Counted from the first letter of the stretch, positions 25,573-34,518 are shown. The stretch is 64,000 nucleotides of DNA from Mycobacterium avium subsp. avium (GCF_009741445.1 NZ_CP046507.1:1550001-1614000); one strand, 5' to 3'. Translations and numbers: made by a program. Notes: generated from the sequence alone by a model not told the origin.

Positions 25573-27315
25573 GTCGCACACTCGGCGCGGAGGCACGCCG
25601 GCGATGGCGCGCGGAGGCGTGCCGGCGATCCTGCGGCCGGCCGCGTGCCGGGCGGCGACGTACCCGAACACCATCGAGTTGGCGATGCTCGCCCCCGCAC
25701 CCGGATAGGTGCGGCCCATCACGGTCGCGGTGGTGTTGCCGGTGGCATACAGGCCCTCGATCACCCGGTCGTGTTGGTCGAGCACCTGCGCGTACTCGTT
25801 GGTGATCACGCCGCCGCACGTGCCCACATCGGCGGGGAACACCCGGGTGGCGTAATACGGCGCGGTGTCGAGCGGTCCGATCGCGGCGTTGGGCCGATAC
25901 CCCGGGTCGCCCAGGCAGTCGTTGTAGGCCGACTGGCCGCGGCCGAAGTCCGGGTCCAGGCCCTTGGCCGCGAACCGGTTGAAGCGTTCGACGGTGCGCG
26001 CGAGTTCATCTGCGGGAAGGTCGGTTTCGCCGGCCAGCCCGGCGATGGTCGCGGCACGCTTGACGGCGCCGGACTCGATCAGCTCCGCCGGCAGCGGCTG
26101 GTGGCGCCGCAGGGTTTTCAGCGGGTTCGCGCTCGTGACGTACCGGCGCACGTAACCGTCGTCGAAGATCATCCAGCACGGCACTGCCTTGTTGGCGTAC
26201 ATGGCCTTGCCGACCTCGACGTAGGAGTTCGACTCGTTGCAGAACCTCCGCCCGGTCGAGTCGACATAGATCGCGCCCGGCCGCTGCCGCCCCGAGCCGA
26301 GCGAGGCAGCGACCGCCCCGCCGTTGGCGATGAAAACCGAAGGCAGCCACCAGGCTTCGTCCATCAGGTCGGTCTTGGCGCCCAGCCGCATCGCCGCTTC
26401 GAGCACCTCACCGGTGTCGCCGGCGTTGGCGATCGACCATTGCCCCTCATTGGGCTGGTCACCGCTGTAGCGCCGGCGCATCTGCTTGTTGTGGCCGAAA
26501 CCGCCCGCCGCCAGCAAGACTCGCTTGCGCGCCTCGACGGCGCATGCCCGGCCGTCGCGCACGATGCACGCGCCGACCACTCGGCCGTCCTCGACGACGA
26601 GCTCGGTCAGCGCGGCATCCGTCCACAACGGTGGTTGCCCGTCGCTGAGGTCCAGCAGCGCCTTGAGCATGTGCGCGATCAGCGAAGCGCCGTTGGTGAG
26701 CAGCTGCCGGCGCCGCATCCGCGCCGCCGCGGTGCGGGCGAACACCCGGGCCGCCACGGCGAACGTGCGCGCCGAGCGGTTGAGGTACTGCACCGAACGC
26801 AATTCGTTGGTCACCACCACGTATCCGTAGTTGCGGGCCAGCGGCGGCTGCACCCGCCCGCTCCAGCTGCCCAGCTTCGCGGCATCGAACGGGACGGCCT
26901 CGACGGCGCGGCCGGACGCGTTGCCGCCCTTGTGATTCGGGTAGTAGTCGCTCCAGCCGGCGCAGCGGATCAGCGCGACGCCCCTGCGGGTGAGGAAATT
27001 GATCATTTCGTGGCCCGCGGTGAGGAACATTTCACGTCGCTCGGGGGAGGACGCCGCACCGATGTCGCCGACCACGTCGGCCAGGTAGGCCAGCCCGTCC
27101 TGGTGCGAGTCGGCGACGCCCTCGGCTCGCATCAACGGGTTGTTCGGCAACCAGACGATGCCGCCCGAAAGTCCCGTCGAACCGCCGACCAGCGACTGCT
27201 TCTCGACGATCAGCGGCTCGAGCCCGCTGTCCAGCGCGGCCAGCCCGGCCACCATGCCGCCCCCGCCGCTGCCCGCGATGAGCATATCCACCGAGCGGTC
27301 CCACGTCACGCTCAT
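25570..27315 (-). CDS. KstD-like FAD-dependent dehydrogenase
   Basis: A 581-residue flavoprotein of the 3-ketosteroid delta-1-dehydrogenase/fumarate reductase group. The FAD motif LIAGSGGGGMVAGLAAL is near residue 12, LVGGSTGLSGGIVWLPNN near 45, and the C-terminal GNTTATVMGRTYPGAGAS has the Tyr-Pro-Gly-x-Gly typical of KstD active sites. The family desaturates a ring ketone next to the carbonyl. The ATG at 27315 overlaps the Rieske oxygenase stop by 4 bp; the frame continues far upstream but antisense-like, so that extension was rejected. Together with the oxygenase it suggests oxidation of a cyclic substrate. Confidence 0.83.
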   Translation of the reverse strand: MSVTWDRSVDMLIAGSGGGGMVAGLAALDSGLEPLIVEKQSLVGGSTGLSGGIVWLPNNPLMRAEGVADSHQDGLAYLADVVGDIGAASSPERREMFLTAGHEMINFLTRRGVALIRCAGWSDYYPNHKGGNASGRAVEAVPFDAAKLGSWSGRVQPPLARNYGYVVVTNELRSVQYLNRSARTFAVAARVFARTAAARMRRRQLLTNGASLIAHMLKALLDLSDGQPPLWTDAALTELVVEDGRVVGACIVRDGRACAVEARKRVLLAAGGFGHNKQMRRRYSGDQPNEGQWSIANAGDTGEVLEAAMRLGAKTDLMDEAWWLPSVFIANGGAVAASLGSGRQRPGAIYVDSTGRRFCNESNSYVEVGKAMYANKAVPCWMIFDDGYVRRYVTSANPLKTLRRHQPLPAELIESGAVKRAATIAGLAGETDLPADELARTVERFNRFAAKGLDPDFGRGQSAYNDCLGDPGYRPNAAIGPLDTAPYYATRVFPADVGTCGGVITNEYAQVLDQHDRVIEGLYATGNTTATVMGRTYPGAGASIANSMVFGYVAARHAAGRRIAGTPPRAIAGVPPRRVCD

Positions 27316-28697
27316 CGCGCCTCCACGGCGCCGAAGCCGAGGTCGACGACCGGCACGTCGATGGTGGTGTTGGTCTTGTGGATGGCCGGCAGCAGCGCGT
27401 CGTAGCGCAGCCCGGCCAGGAAGCCGTCGATGACCCGCTCGAAGTTGGAGATCAGGCCTTCGATCCGGTCGGATAATCGCATGAACTCGAAGCTCTTGGA
27501 GTGCAGGCCTTTCTGCTGGCGCGGCAGGTTGGAGAAGTCCTGGGCGGGGATCGGCGGCCAGCGCGGGTCGTCGGGCGCCATCGGTTCCGGCGGTGTCGGT
27601 TTGCCGGCCGAGGCGTCGCCGGGCAGCCGGGTCAGCGACCAGATCTCGAACAGGGTTTCCTCGGGTCCCAGCGGCCGGATGCGATACGACGATGCGCTGC
27701 TGTAGGTCGGCAGGATGAAGTGGTGCGGGAAGGCGAATCCGATCGCATCGGTGATCCCGCGGCGGTCCAGTTCGTTGAGATCGGGCATGCCGCTGCCCCG
27801 GGCGCGATGCCAGTCGACGACGGCGTCGTTGAGGGCGCTGCGCCACGCCGCCATCGCGGCGGCCGGGTCGGACGGCAGCCGCATGGTCTGCAGGCCCTCG
27901 GCGATGCGGATGTCGTTCTGGTGCGTCATGCCGGCCATGCCCTCGCCCAGCGTGCGCATGAAGTACAGGCTGCTCGCGACGACGGGATGTACTGCGGCCG
28001 AAGGCTCGCCGGTCTGGGCGCCCGGCAGCAGCTGAGGATGGGTCTGCGGCACGTGGTAGCCCTCCATGAACGCCGCCGTCGCCAGTTTCCAGTTCACCGG
28101 CAGCCGGCACGATTGCCACCACTCGACCCGCAGCGACTCGACCCACCAGGCGTCGTAGGTCGACGCGAACGGCTCCATCCAGTCGCGCAGCGCCGGCGCG
28201 TCGTCGTCGAGGTTGATCCACGCGCAGCCGCCCCACAGTTCGCAGCGCACCGACACCAGTCGCAGGTCGGCGGCCGCCAGATTCTCCTGCGCGAAGGTCT
28301 CGGGCCGCAGCACGAACGTGTTGCGCCCGTCCAGGCTCCAGCACCATCCGTGGAACGGGCACACGAAGGTGCGCCGATTCCCGTTGCCTTCCACCAGTTT
28401 CACGCCCCGATGCCGGCAGGCGTTGTGGTAGGCGCGCACGGTCTGGCTGTCCAGCCGCACCACGATGACGGACTCGTCGAGAATCTCGTATTCGACGAAA
28501 TCGCCGGGCTTGGGGATCTCCTCGAGCCGGCACGCCATCTGCCAGACCCGCGGCCAGAACATCTCCTTCTCCAGCGCGTAGAACTCCGGGTCGTAGTAGC
28601 GCTGCTTGGGGATCCGGTCGGGGGTCTGCACCGCCCACGGCACCGGCACCGGCGTCGCGTTCACGCCGGTGTGCGGCTTGCTCGTCTCTACAGCCAT
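27312..28697 (-). CDS. Rieske non-heme iron oxygenase, alpha subunit
   Basis: A 461-residue ring-hydroxylating-type oxygenase. The Rieske 2Fe-2S ligands are CRHRG (near residue 93) and CPFHGWCWSL (near 113), the exact CxH...CxxH spacing. The mononuclear iron site starts with AAFMEGYHVPQTHPQ near 205. Family members use a reductase to hydroxylate or cleave aromatic, steroid or quaternary-amine substrates. No reductase or beta subunit is adjacent. It is the upstream partner of the KstD-like gene with a 4-bp overlap. Confidence 0.87.
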   Translation of the reverse strand: MAVETSKPHTGVNATPVPVPWAVQTPDRIPKQRYYDPEFYALEKEMFWPRVWQMACRLEEIPKPGDFVEYEILDESVIVVRLDSQTVRAYHNACRHRGVKLVEGNGNRRTFVCPFHGWCWSLDGRNTFVLRPETFAQENLAAADLRLVSVRCELWGGCAWINLDDDAPALRDWMEPFASTYDAWWVESLRVEWWQSCRLPVNWKLATAAFMEGYHVPQTHPQLLPGAQTGEPSAAVHPVVASSLYFMRTLGEGMAGMTHQNDIRIAEGLQTMRLPSDPAAAMAAWRSALNDAVVDWHRARGSGMPDLNELDRRGITDAIGFAFPHHFILPTYSSASSYRIRPLGPEETLFEIWSLTRLPGDASAGKPTPPEPMAPDDPRWPPIPAQDFSNLPRQQKGLHSKSFEFMRLSDRIEGLISNFERVIDGFLAGLRYDALLPAIHKTNTTIDVPVVDLGFGAVEAR

Positions 28698-28715
28698 CTC
28701 GCCATCCTCGTCAGG

Positions 28716-30239
28716 TCACACGATCCGGGATTCCCGTCCCTGCCAGTAACGTTCGCGGATACGCCGCTTGTAGAGCTTTCCGTTCGGGTCGCGGGGCAGG
28801 GTGTCGAACTCGACGGTGCGCGGGCACTTGTAGCCGGCCAGGTGGGCCCGGCAGTATGCGATGAGCTCGGCGGCCAGGTCGGGTCCGGGCGGCACGCCGT
28901 CGGCGGGCTGCACGACGGCCTTGACTTCCTCGCCGAATTCGTCGTTGGGAACCCCGAATACCGCCGCGTCGAGAAGTTTCGGGTGCATCACGAGCAGGTT
29001 CTCGACTTCCTGCGGATAGATGTTGACCCCGCCGGACACGATCGTGAACGTCGAGCGGTCGGTGAGGTAGAGGTAGCCGTCCTCATCGAGATGGCCCATG
29101 TCGCCCAGCGAGCGCCAGCCGCGCTCGTTGTACACCGACGCGGTCTTGACGGGGTCCTTGAAGTACTCGAAGTCGGGCCCGCCTTCGAAATACAGCTCAC
29201 CGGTCTGGCCGACCGGGACTTCCCGCCCGTCCTCGTCGAGCACGTGCACCGGTGCGAGCGGGATGCCGACCGAACCGGGGTGGGCGAGCCATTCCTGCGG
29301 GCCGATGGTGGTGCCCGCGAAACCCTCGGTGCCGCCGTAGTATTCGTGGATGATCGGGCCGAACCAGCGCATCATCCGGTGCTTGACGTCGACCGGGCAG
29401 GGTGCGGCGGCGTGGATGACGCAGCGCAGGCTCGACACGTCGTAGCGGTCCCGCACCGCTTCCGGAAGCTTGAGCATGCGCACGAACATCGTCGGCACGA
29501 ACTGGGCGTGCGTCACCCGGTGCGTCTCGATCAGCCGCAAGACCGTCTCGGCGTCGAACTTCCTCATGATGATCGACGCGGCACCGACCCGGTTGACGGC
29601 CATCGTGTAGTTCACGCCCGCGGCGTGGTAGAGCGGTGCGGGGGACAGGTAGACGCTGCGCTGCGTCATGCCGTACTTGTGGATCAGCGCCAGCTCCAGC
29701 ACCGACTGCGCCCAGGACCCGTTGCCGTCCTGGGGAAGTGGCCGCCGGACCGCCTTGGGCCGGCCGGTGGTGCCGGACGAATACAGCATCTCCGATCCGT
29801 CCGACACCGGTGGGGCATCGCCGGCGACGCCGAGTACCCCCTCGTAGTCGCGCCAGCCGGGCAGCTTGCCCCCGACCCCGATGTGCACCGCCGGGTTGGC
29901 GGAGCGCAGCCGGGCGGCGATTCCGGGCAGCGACGCGTCGACGAACACCGCCTTGGCATCCGAGTCGTCGATGACGTAAACGACCTCGTCCGCGGTGAAG
30001 TGGGTGTTGACCGGCGTGTAGTACAGGCCGGAAAGCTGGCAGCCCCAAGTGATTTCGAGGAACTCCGGCCGGTTGGGCAAGACCACGGCCACACCGTCGC
30101 CGCGGCGCAGCCCCAGCTCGTGCAGCGCCGCGGCCACCCGCCGGCTGCGGTCGTGCAGTTCGCCGTACGAGATCGTGCCGCCGTCGGTGATCAGGGCCGG
30201 CGACTGTGCGGCCGCGAGCGCGTGCTCGGCGATGTTCAC
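28716..30239 (-). CDS. Acyl-CoA synthetase (FadD type)
   Basis: A 507-residue adenylate-forming ligase. The P-loop MLYSSGTTGRPKAVRRPL is near residue 150, the adenine-contact YYGGTEGFAG near 300, RSLGDMGHLDEDGYLYLTDR near 385, the hinge SGGVNIYPQEVEN, and the C-terminal Lys in LPRDPNGKLYKRRIRERYW. It would activate the acid entering this cluster. It lies 18 bp upstream of the Rieske gene and 9 bp after the crotonase gene, so all are in one minus-strand operon. Confidence 0.87.
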   Translation of the reverse strand: MNIAEHALAAAQSPALITDGGTISYGELHDRSRRVAAALHELGLRRGDGVAVVLPNRPEFLEITWGCQLSGLYYTPVNTHFTADEVVYVIDDSDAKAVFVDASLPGIAARLRSANPAVHIGVGGKLPGWRDYEGVLGVAGDAPPVSDGSEMLYSSGTTGRPKAVRRPLPQDGNGSWAQSVLELALIHKYGMTQRSVYLSPAPLYHAAGVNYTMAVNRVGAASIIMRKFDAETVLRLIETHRVTHAQFVPTMFVRMLKLPEAVRDRYDVSSLRCVIHAAAPCPVDVKHRMMRWFGPIIHEYYGGTEGFAGTTIGPQEWLAHPGSVGIPLAPVHVLDEDGREVPVGQTGELYFEGGPDFEYFKDPVKTASVYNERGWRSLGDMGHLDEDGYLYLTDRSTFTIVSGGVNIYPQEVENLLVMHPKLLDAAVFGVPNDEFGEEVKAVVQPADGVPPGPDLAAELIAYCRAHLAGYKCPRTVEFDTLPRDPNGKLYKRRIRERYWQGRESRIV

Positions 30240-30248
30240 CCGGCCGGC

Positions 30249-31121
30249 CTAAGTCGTTGCGGCGCCGTCGGTCTGGGCAGCGGCGGCGGCCTGGCGGCGG
30301 GCCTGCTCGGACGGCAGCACCTTGTCCTTGAACACGGTCTGAATCAGCTCTTGGACGTCCTTGCTGATCGAGGCGAGCGCGACGAGGTCGTTGGAGCTCT
30401 GCCAGTGCACCCGCATGCCCATCAACTCCCAGGCCCGTTTCAGGTTCGCCTTGGTCGCCAGCAGGGTCGTCATGGGCGCCTGAGCGATGTGGCGGGCGAT
30501 GGCCTCGACCCGCTCGTCGAGCTGGTCGCGCGGCACCACCTCGTTGACCAGCCCCACCTCGAGCGCCTTGCGGGCGTCGATCACCTCGGCCAGGTACAGG
30601 TAGTAGGCGGCGCGGCGCCAGTTCATGAAAATCCAAGGCTCGATGGAACATTCGCCCGACGGCATGCCGAAGCCCTGCAGCGGCGGGTAGGAGAAATAGG
30701 CGTCCTCGGCGGCGGTGACGATGTCGGTGGTCAGCCCGTAATGGGTGCCGCCGCCAACGCAGTAGCCGTGCACCTGGGCGATCGTCGGTTTGGAGAACTC
30801 CCACAGGTTCAGGATCGGCTTGACGAACAGATCGGTCTGCGGCTTCCACGGGGTGCCCATCACCTTCGCGCCCTCGACGAACGCCGGGTAGTCGACCGCG
30901 TTGTTGCCGATGGCGTGACCCGAGCAGAAGCCCTTGCCGTTGGCCTTCATGATCAGCACTTTGATGTCGTAGTCGCGGTCGGCGTCGGCCAGCGCCGCGT
31001 CGACCTCTTCGGCCAGCTTCTGGTCCTGGGCGTTGGCCTTCTCCGGCCAGTTCAGGGTGACGCGGGCGATCGGGCCTTCCTTCTGGTAGATGATTCTCTC
31101 GCGGGTCTCGTTGAGATCCAT
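30249..31121 (-). CDS. Crotonase-family protein, second paralogue
   Basis: A 290-residue crotonase with KANGKGFCSGHAIGN near residue 60 and VHGYCVGGGTHYGLTTD near 118. The first hydratase Glu is replaced (GGGTHYG) and the second region reads YPPLQGFGMPSGE, so classical hydratase residues are missing, as in the paralogue at 24686-25537. The tail is Ala/Gln-rich. The ATG follows AGGAAAGG. It may act on a branched or aromatic CoA ester produced by the next gene's ligase; the reaction is not predictable by eye. Confidence 0.82.
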   Translation of the reverse strand: MDLNETRERIIYQKEGPIARVTLNWPEKANAQDQKLAEEVDAALADADRDYDIKVLIMKANGKGFCSGHAIGNNAVDYPAFVEGAKVMGTPWKPQTDLFVKPILNLWEFSKPTIAQVHGYCVGGGTHYGLTTDIVTAAEDAYFSYPPLQGFGMPSGECSIEPWIFMNWRRAAYYLYLAEVIDARKALEVGLVNEVVPRDQLDERVEAIARHIAQAPMTTLLATKANLKRAWELMGMRVHWQSSNDLVALASISKDVQELIQTVFKDKVLPSEQARRQAAAAAQTDGAATT

Positions 31122-31145
31122 ACGCGTTCAACCTTTCCTGGTATA

Positions 31146-31175
31146 CGTTGGTTCACCTTGGTTCATGTCGGTTCA
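31146..31175. repeat. Three direct repeats of period 10
   Basis: Three copies of a 10-base unit ending in GGTTCA, TGGTTCA or CGGTTCA lie between the lipoyl-domain gene and the crotonase gene, and include the lipoyl stop codon. They could be a regulator or RNA-structure site, or replication slippage. Confidence 0.4.
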
Positions 31176-31379
31176 ACCAGTGATGACCCCGATTTCGGCG
31201 CCGATCTGGTAGGTGGTCCCGACCTGCCCGGTCCACCGCACCGTGCCGGATGCTCCCGCCTCGATCTCCTGCTCGACCTTCTCGGTGGCGATCACGTAGA
31301 TCGGGGTGCCCGCCTCGACGTGCTCACCGGCGCCGACCAGCAGCCCGGTGAGCTCGGCCTCCGATACCGCCACCGACAC
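31173..31379 (-). CDS. Free-standing lipoyl domain protein
   Basis: A small lipoyl/biotinyl domain (68 residues from the first GTG). The modified Lys is in IATEKVEQEIEAG, at the tip of the usual hairpin, and the second half GTVRWTGQVGTTYQIG is complete. In frame upstream the codons give ADFIIRIPR, the normal first strand, preceded by ACG at 31409 where ATG would be expected, so the true protein is probably about 78 residues from a non-standard start, overlapping the E1-beta stop by 8 bp. It would carry acyl groups for the E1 subunits just upstream. Confidence 0.78.
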   Translation of the reverse strand: MSVAVSEAELTGLLVGAGEHVEAGTPIYVIATEKVEQEIEAGASGTVRWTGQVGTTYQIGAEIGVITG

Positions 31380-31401
31380 CCGGGGAATGCGAATGATGAA
31401 G

Positions 31402-32412
31402 TCAGCCGTGCGCCGTGGCCCCCGTCAGCGTCCTGCCCAACGTCTTCAGCGCCGCCGCCGCGATGCGCTCCGGGGACGGGTACACCTGCGCCTCCAGCGC
31501 GGCCGCGGCCGGATTGGGGACGAACCGGGCGGCGACCCGTTCGACGGGCGCGGCCAGCTCCGAAAACAGCCGCGAGTGCAGGATCGCCGCGACTTCGGCT
31601 CCGGGACCGGCGAATTGCACCGCGTCGTGCACGATCACGGCCCGGCGGGTGCGCCGCACGGACGCCACGACGGTGTCGACGTCCAGCGGTACCAGGGTGC
31701 GCAGGTCGACCACCTCGGCGCTGACGCCCTGGTCGCCCAGCATCGCCGCGGCAGCCAGCGCGTCGTGCACCGGGCGCCCGTAACCGATCAGGCTGACGTC
31801 GGCGCCGGGCCGCTTGATGTCGGCCTGGCCCAGCGGAATGCGGAAGCCGGGGTCGACGGGGACCCGGCCCTTCTTGCCCTGCAGCCGAATCGTCTCGATG
31901 AACAGGCACGGGTCGGGGTCGAAGATCGCCGAGCTCAGCAACCCCTTGCCGTCGCGCGGGGTGGCCGGCACGATCACCTTCAATCCCGGAATGTGCATGA
32001 ACCATGCCTCCAGGCTCTGCGAATGCGTTGCGCCGGTGGATAATCCGGCATACACCTGGGTGCGTACGGTCAGCGGCGCCGACGTGCGTCCGGCCGTCAT
32101 GAACCTCAGCTTGGCGGCGTTGTTGATCAGCTGGTCGGCGGCGATGCCGATGAAATCCATGATCATGATCTCGGCGACCGGCAGCAGGCCGTCGATGGCG
32201 GCGCCGATCGCCGCCCCCACGATCGCCGCCTCCGAGATCGGTGTGTCCAGCACCCGGTCGCGGCCGTATTTCGTCGACAGACCCGCGGTCGGTCCGGAAG
32301 CGCCGGGATCGGCAATGTCCTCGCCCAGCAGGAAGACTCGCTCGTCGGCGGCGAGCGCCTGATCCAGCGCGAGGTTGAGCGCCTCGCGCATCGTCATCTC
32401 TTGGTCGGCCAT
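31402..32412 (-). CDS. 2-oxoacid dehydrogenase E1 beta subunit (AcoB-like)
   Basis: A 336-residue transketolase-like beta subunit. It starts MTMREALNLALDQALAADER and has VFLLGEDIADPG, DTPISEAAIVGAAIGAA with the conserved Glu, EIMIMDFIGIAADQLINNA, and the C-terminal transketolase domain ADVSLIGYGRPVHDAL. It pairs with the alpha subunit just upstream to bind thiamine diphosphate and decarboxylate a 2-oxo acid or cleave acetoin. The ATG lies 11 bp after the alpha-subunit stop. Confidence 0.87.
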   Translation of the reverse strand: MADQEMTMREALNLALDQALAADERVFLLGEDIADPGASGPTAGLSTKYGRDRVLDTPISEAAIVGAAIGAAIDGLLPVAEIMIMDFIGIAADQLINNAAKLRFMTAGRTSAPLTVRTQVYAGLSTGATHSQSLEAWFMHIPGLKVIVPATPRDGKGLLSSAIFDPDPCLFIETIRLQGKKGRVPVDPGFRIPLGQADIKRPGADVSLIGYGRPVHDALAAAAMLGDQGVSAEVVDLRTLVPLDVDTVVASVRRTRRAVIVHDAVQFAGPGAEVAAILHSRLFSELAAPVERVAARFVPNPAAAALEAQVYPSPERIAAAALKTLGRTLTGATAHG

Positions 32413-32423
32413 CGCACGCGTCC

Positions 32424-33416
32424 TCAGGTCGGGAAGGGGATCGGCGCCGCGTACACGTCCCGGTCGAGTTCGTCCGCCGCCGGCGAATCCGCGCCGAGCA
32501 CAGTCCGCAGCGCCGCCTCCACGGCGGCCGCCGCGTCGTCGTCGATGCGGGCGAGTTCCGCTTCGCCGCACACCCCCGTCTCGGCGAGCCGCCGCCGGAA
32601 CCGGGGCACGGGGTCGGCCGCCAGCGCGGCTTGCAGTTGATCGGCGGGTATGTAGGGCATCCGGTCCGCGAAATAGTGGCCGCGGAAGCGGAACGTCTCG
32701 CATTCCAGAAACGTGGGGCCGCTGCCGGCGCGGGCGCGCCGCAGCGCGTCGTCGAGCGCGGCCGTCACCGCGAGCGGGTCGTTGCCGTCGACCCGGACCC
32801 CGGGCATGCCGTAGCCCGCGGCCCGGTCGGCGACGTGCTCGAGCTTCATGGTGTCGGTGGTCGGCGTCATCTCGGCGTACCGATTGTTCTGGCACACGAA
32901 CACGATCGGCAGGTCCCACAGCGCGGCCATGTTGGCCGCCTCGTGGAACGACCCGGTGTTGGTGGCGCCGTCGCCGAAGCTGACCACCGTGACCCGATCG
33001 AGCCCCTTGCGTCGGGCGGCCATCGCCAGCCCGACCGCCACCGGTGGCCCGGCGCCCACGATGCCGGTCGAAAGCATCACGCCGACTTCGGGTTTGGCGA
33101 TGTGCATGGTGCCGCCCTTGCCCCGCCCGGCGCCGATGGTGCGGCCCATCATCTCGCCGTAGATCTCCTCGAGCCCGACCCCCTTGCCGATCAGGTCGTG
33201 CAGGCCGCGATAGGTGGTCACCAGCTGGTCGTCGGGCCGTAGCGTCACCCCCATCGCGGCGGCGATCGCCTCCTGGCCCCGCGACGGCCAGTAGACGCAG
33301 AGGAACTCGCCGGTGCCGATGCCCCGCGACAGCCGGTCGTCGGCCGTCTTCATCAACACCATCAGCGCGTAGAGGCGACGCTGGATGTCGGGGGAAGGCT
33401 TGGCGGACGGCGTCAT
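32424..33416 (-). CDS. 2-oxoacid/acetoin dehydrogenase E1 alpha subunit
   Basis: A 330-residue thiamine diphosphate enzyme. The cofactor motif runs from VVSFGDGATNTGSFHEAANM to PIVFVCQNN (GDG...NN). GRGKGGTMHIAKPEVGVML and TYRGLHDLIGKGV are typical of acetoin and branched-chain E1 alpha. With E1 beta and the free lipoyl domain it could transfer an acyl group to lipoate, but no E2 acyltransferase or E3 is nearby. The ATG at 33416 was chosen as the first start inside the operon spacing; it lies 4 bp past the SDR stop. Confidence 0.87.
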   Translation of the reverse strand: MTPSAKPSPDIQRRLYALMVLMKTADDRLSRGIGTGEFLCVYWPSRGQEAIAAAMGVTLRPDDQLVTTYRGLHDLIGKGVGLEEIYGEMMGRTIGAGRGKGGTMHIAKPEVGVMLSTGIVGAGPPVAVGLAMAARRKGLDRVTVVSFGDGATNTGSFHEAANMAALWDLPIVFVCQNNRYAEMTPTTDTMKLEHVADRAAGYGMPGVRVDGNDPLAVTAALDDALRRARAGSGPTFLECETFRFRGHYFADRMPYIPADQLQAALAADPVPRFRRRLAETGVCGEAELARIDDDAAAAVEAALRTVLGADSPAADELDRDVYAAPIPFPT

Positions 33417-33420
33417 TCGG

Positions 33421-34293
33421 CTACCCGCCCGACCAGGGTTTGACCTTGAGGAAGCCGCCGGCGTCGACGCGCAACTGCTGCCCGGTGATGTAGCGGGCCG
33501 CATCCGAGGCCAGGAACAGCACCGCCTCGCTGATGTCCTCGGGTTCGACGTAGGGCACCGGCATCGCCTGCACCAGCGGGAACACCGGTTCGGCGTCCTC
33601 GCGGGTGGAGGCCGGCAGGTCCGGCCGGAAGGCGCGGTACATCGGCGGGCTGTGCAGCATGTCGGTGTTGACGTTGGTCGGATGCACCGCGTTCATCCGG
33701 ATCGAGAACGGGGCGAGCGCCAGGGCGAAGTCGTTGACGTAGTGCGCGGCAGCCAGTTTCGCGAACGCGTATCCGGCGCCGCCGGGTCCGCCGATCCCGC
33801 TCCCGGCGCCGGAGGTGTTCAGCGACGACATGAAGGCCGCGTTGGAACCGATGACGATGATCGACGCGCCGGCCCGGAGGTGTTTGAGGCTGGCGTGCAC
33901 CAGATTCAGCACCCCACCCAGGTCGACGTCCACGGCGTCGGCGAACGCCTGCGGTGGCAGGCCGGCGGTCAGCGGGCAGATGCCGGCGTTGGCGACCACG
34001 ATGTCCAGATGCCCGAACTCGGCGACACCGGCGTCGATGGCCGCCGACAGGACCACCCGATCGCGGACGTCGGCGACCGCGGTGATGGCGCGCTGCCCCT
34101 CCTTCTCGACCAGCCGCGCCGTCTCGTCCAGATCCTCCGGACGGGCCAGCGGATACTCATTGGTCTCGATGTCCGCGCACAGATCGACCGCGATGATGTC
34201 GGCGCCCTCGGCGGCCAGCATCCGGGCGTGGGACCGGCCCTGACCGCGGGCGGCCCCGCTGATCACCGCCACCTTGCCCGTCACCCTGCCCAT
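33421..34293 (-). CDS. Mycofactocin-type SDR (carveol dehydrogenase-like)
   Basis: A 290-residue SDR. The N-terminal VISGAARGQGRSHARMLAAE is the hallmark of the mycofactocin-coupled SDR family, which holds a tightly bound NAD that is re-oxidised by mycofactocin. VVANAGICPLT, the Ser of IVIGSNAAFMSS, and the YxxxK in GYAFAKLAAAHYV are present, with the family insertion after DLCADIE. These enzymes oxidise cyclic or long-chain alcohols, such as carveol. First gene of the minus-strand operon that continues through the thiamine E1, crotonase, ligase and oxygenase genes. Confidence 0.87.
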   Translation of the reverse strand: MGRVTGKVAVISGAARGQGRSHARMLAAEGADIIAVDLCADIETNEYPLARPEDLDETARLVEKEGQRAITAVADVRDRVVLSAAIDAGVAEFGHLDIVVANAGICPLTAGLPPQAFADAVDVDLGGVLNLVHASLKHLRAGASIIVIGSNAAFMSSLNTSGAGSGIGGPGGAGYAFAKLAAAHYVNDFALALAPFSIRMNAVHPTNVNTDMLHSPPMYRAFRPDLPASTREDAEPVFPLVQAMPVPYVEPEDISEAVLFLASDAARYITGQQLRVDAGGFLKVKPWSGG

Positions 34294-34507
34294 CGCCCGT
34301 TACCTCGCGACTCCTAATGGGGCCCAATGCCATTCGGGCGTCCCGCGGTCGCGGTGACGGGTCGGCCGGACACCAGGCCGCGCTGTGACGGGGCGCCCGG
34401 CCACCGCAGCGGGCGCCGGACTCAGACCAACAGTCGGCTCCATCGCGTCTCTTCCCGGAGAAACTGCGCTGACCTGCAGATGGGCTATCACTACGCCCAA
34501 GACTAAC

Positions 34508-34518
34508 TAGAATATCTA
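34508..34518. promoter_or_regulatory. Possible promoter and small palindrome before the CoA-transferase
   Basis: TAGAATATCTA (TAGA-ATA-TCTA) in an unusually AT-rich patch 38-48 bp before the CoA-transferase start, in the divergent region between the two halves of the cluster. TAGAAT fits a -10 box; the symmetry could be an operator. Confidence 0.35.

Noticed and set aside
27316..28638. N-terminal extension of the KstD-like protein to 1022 residues
   Set aside because: The extra part overlaps the Rieske gene in another frame and is Arg/Gly/Ala-rich. The ATG at 27315 has a 4-bp overlap with the preceding gene and leads directly into the FAD motif.
27501..31724. A 1407-codon open frame on the plus strand
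   Set aside because: It runs antisense across the Rieske, ligase and crotonase genes, which have clear motifs. Its length reflects the scarcity of stops in GC-rich DNA; the translation has no recognisable domain.
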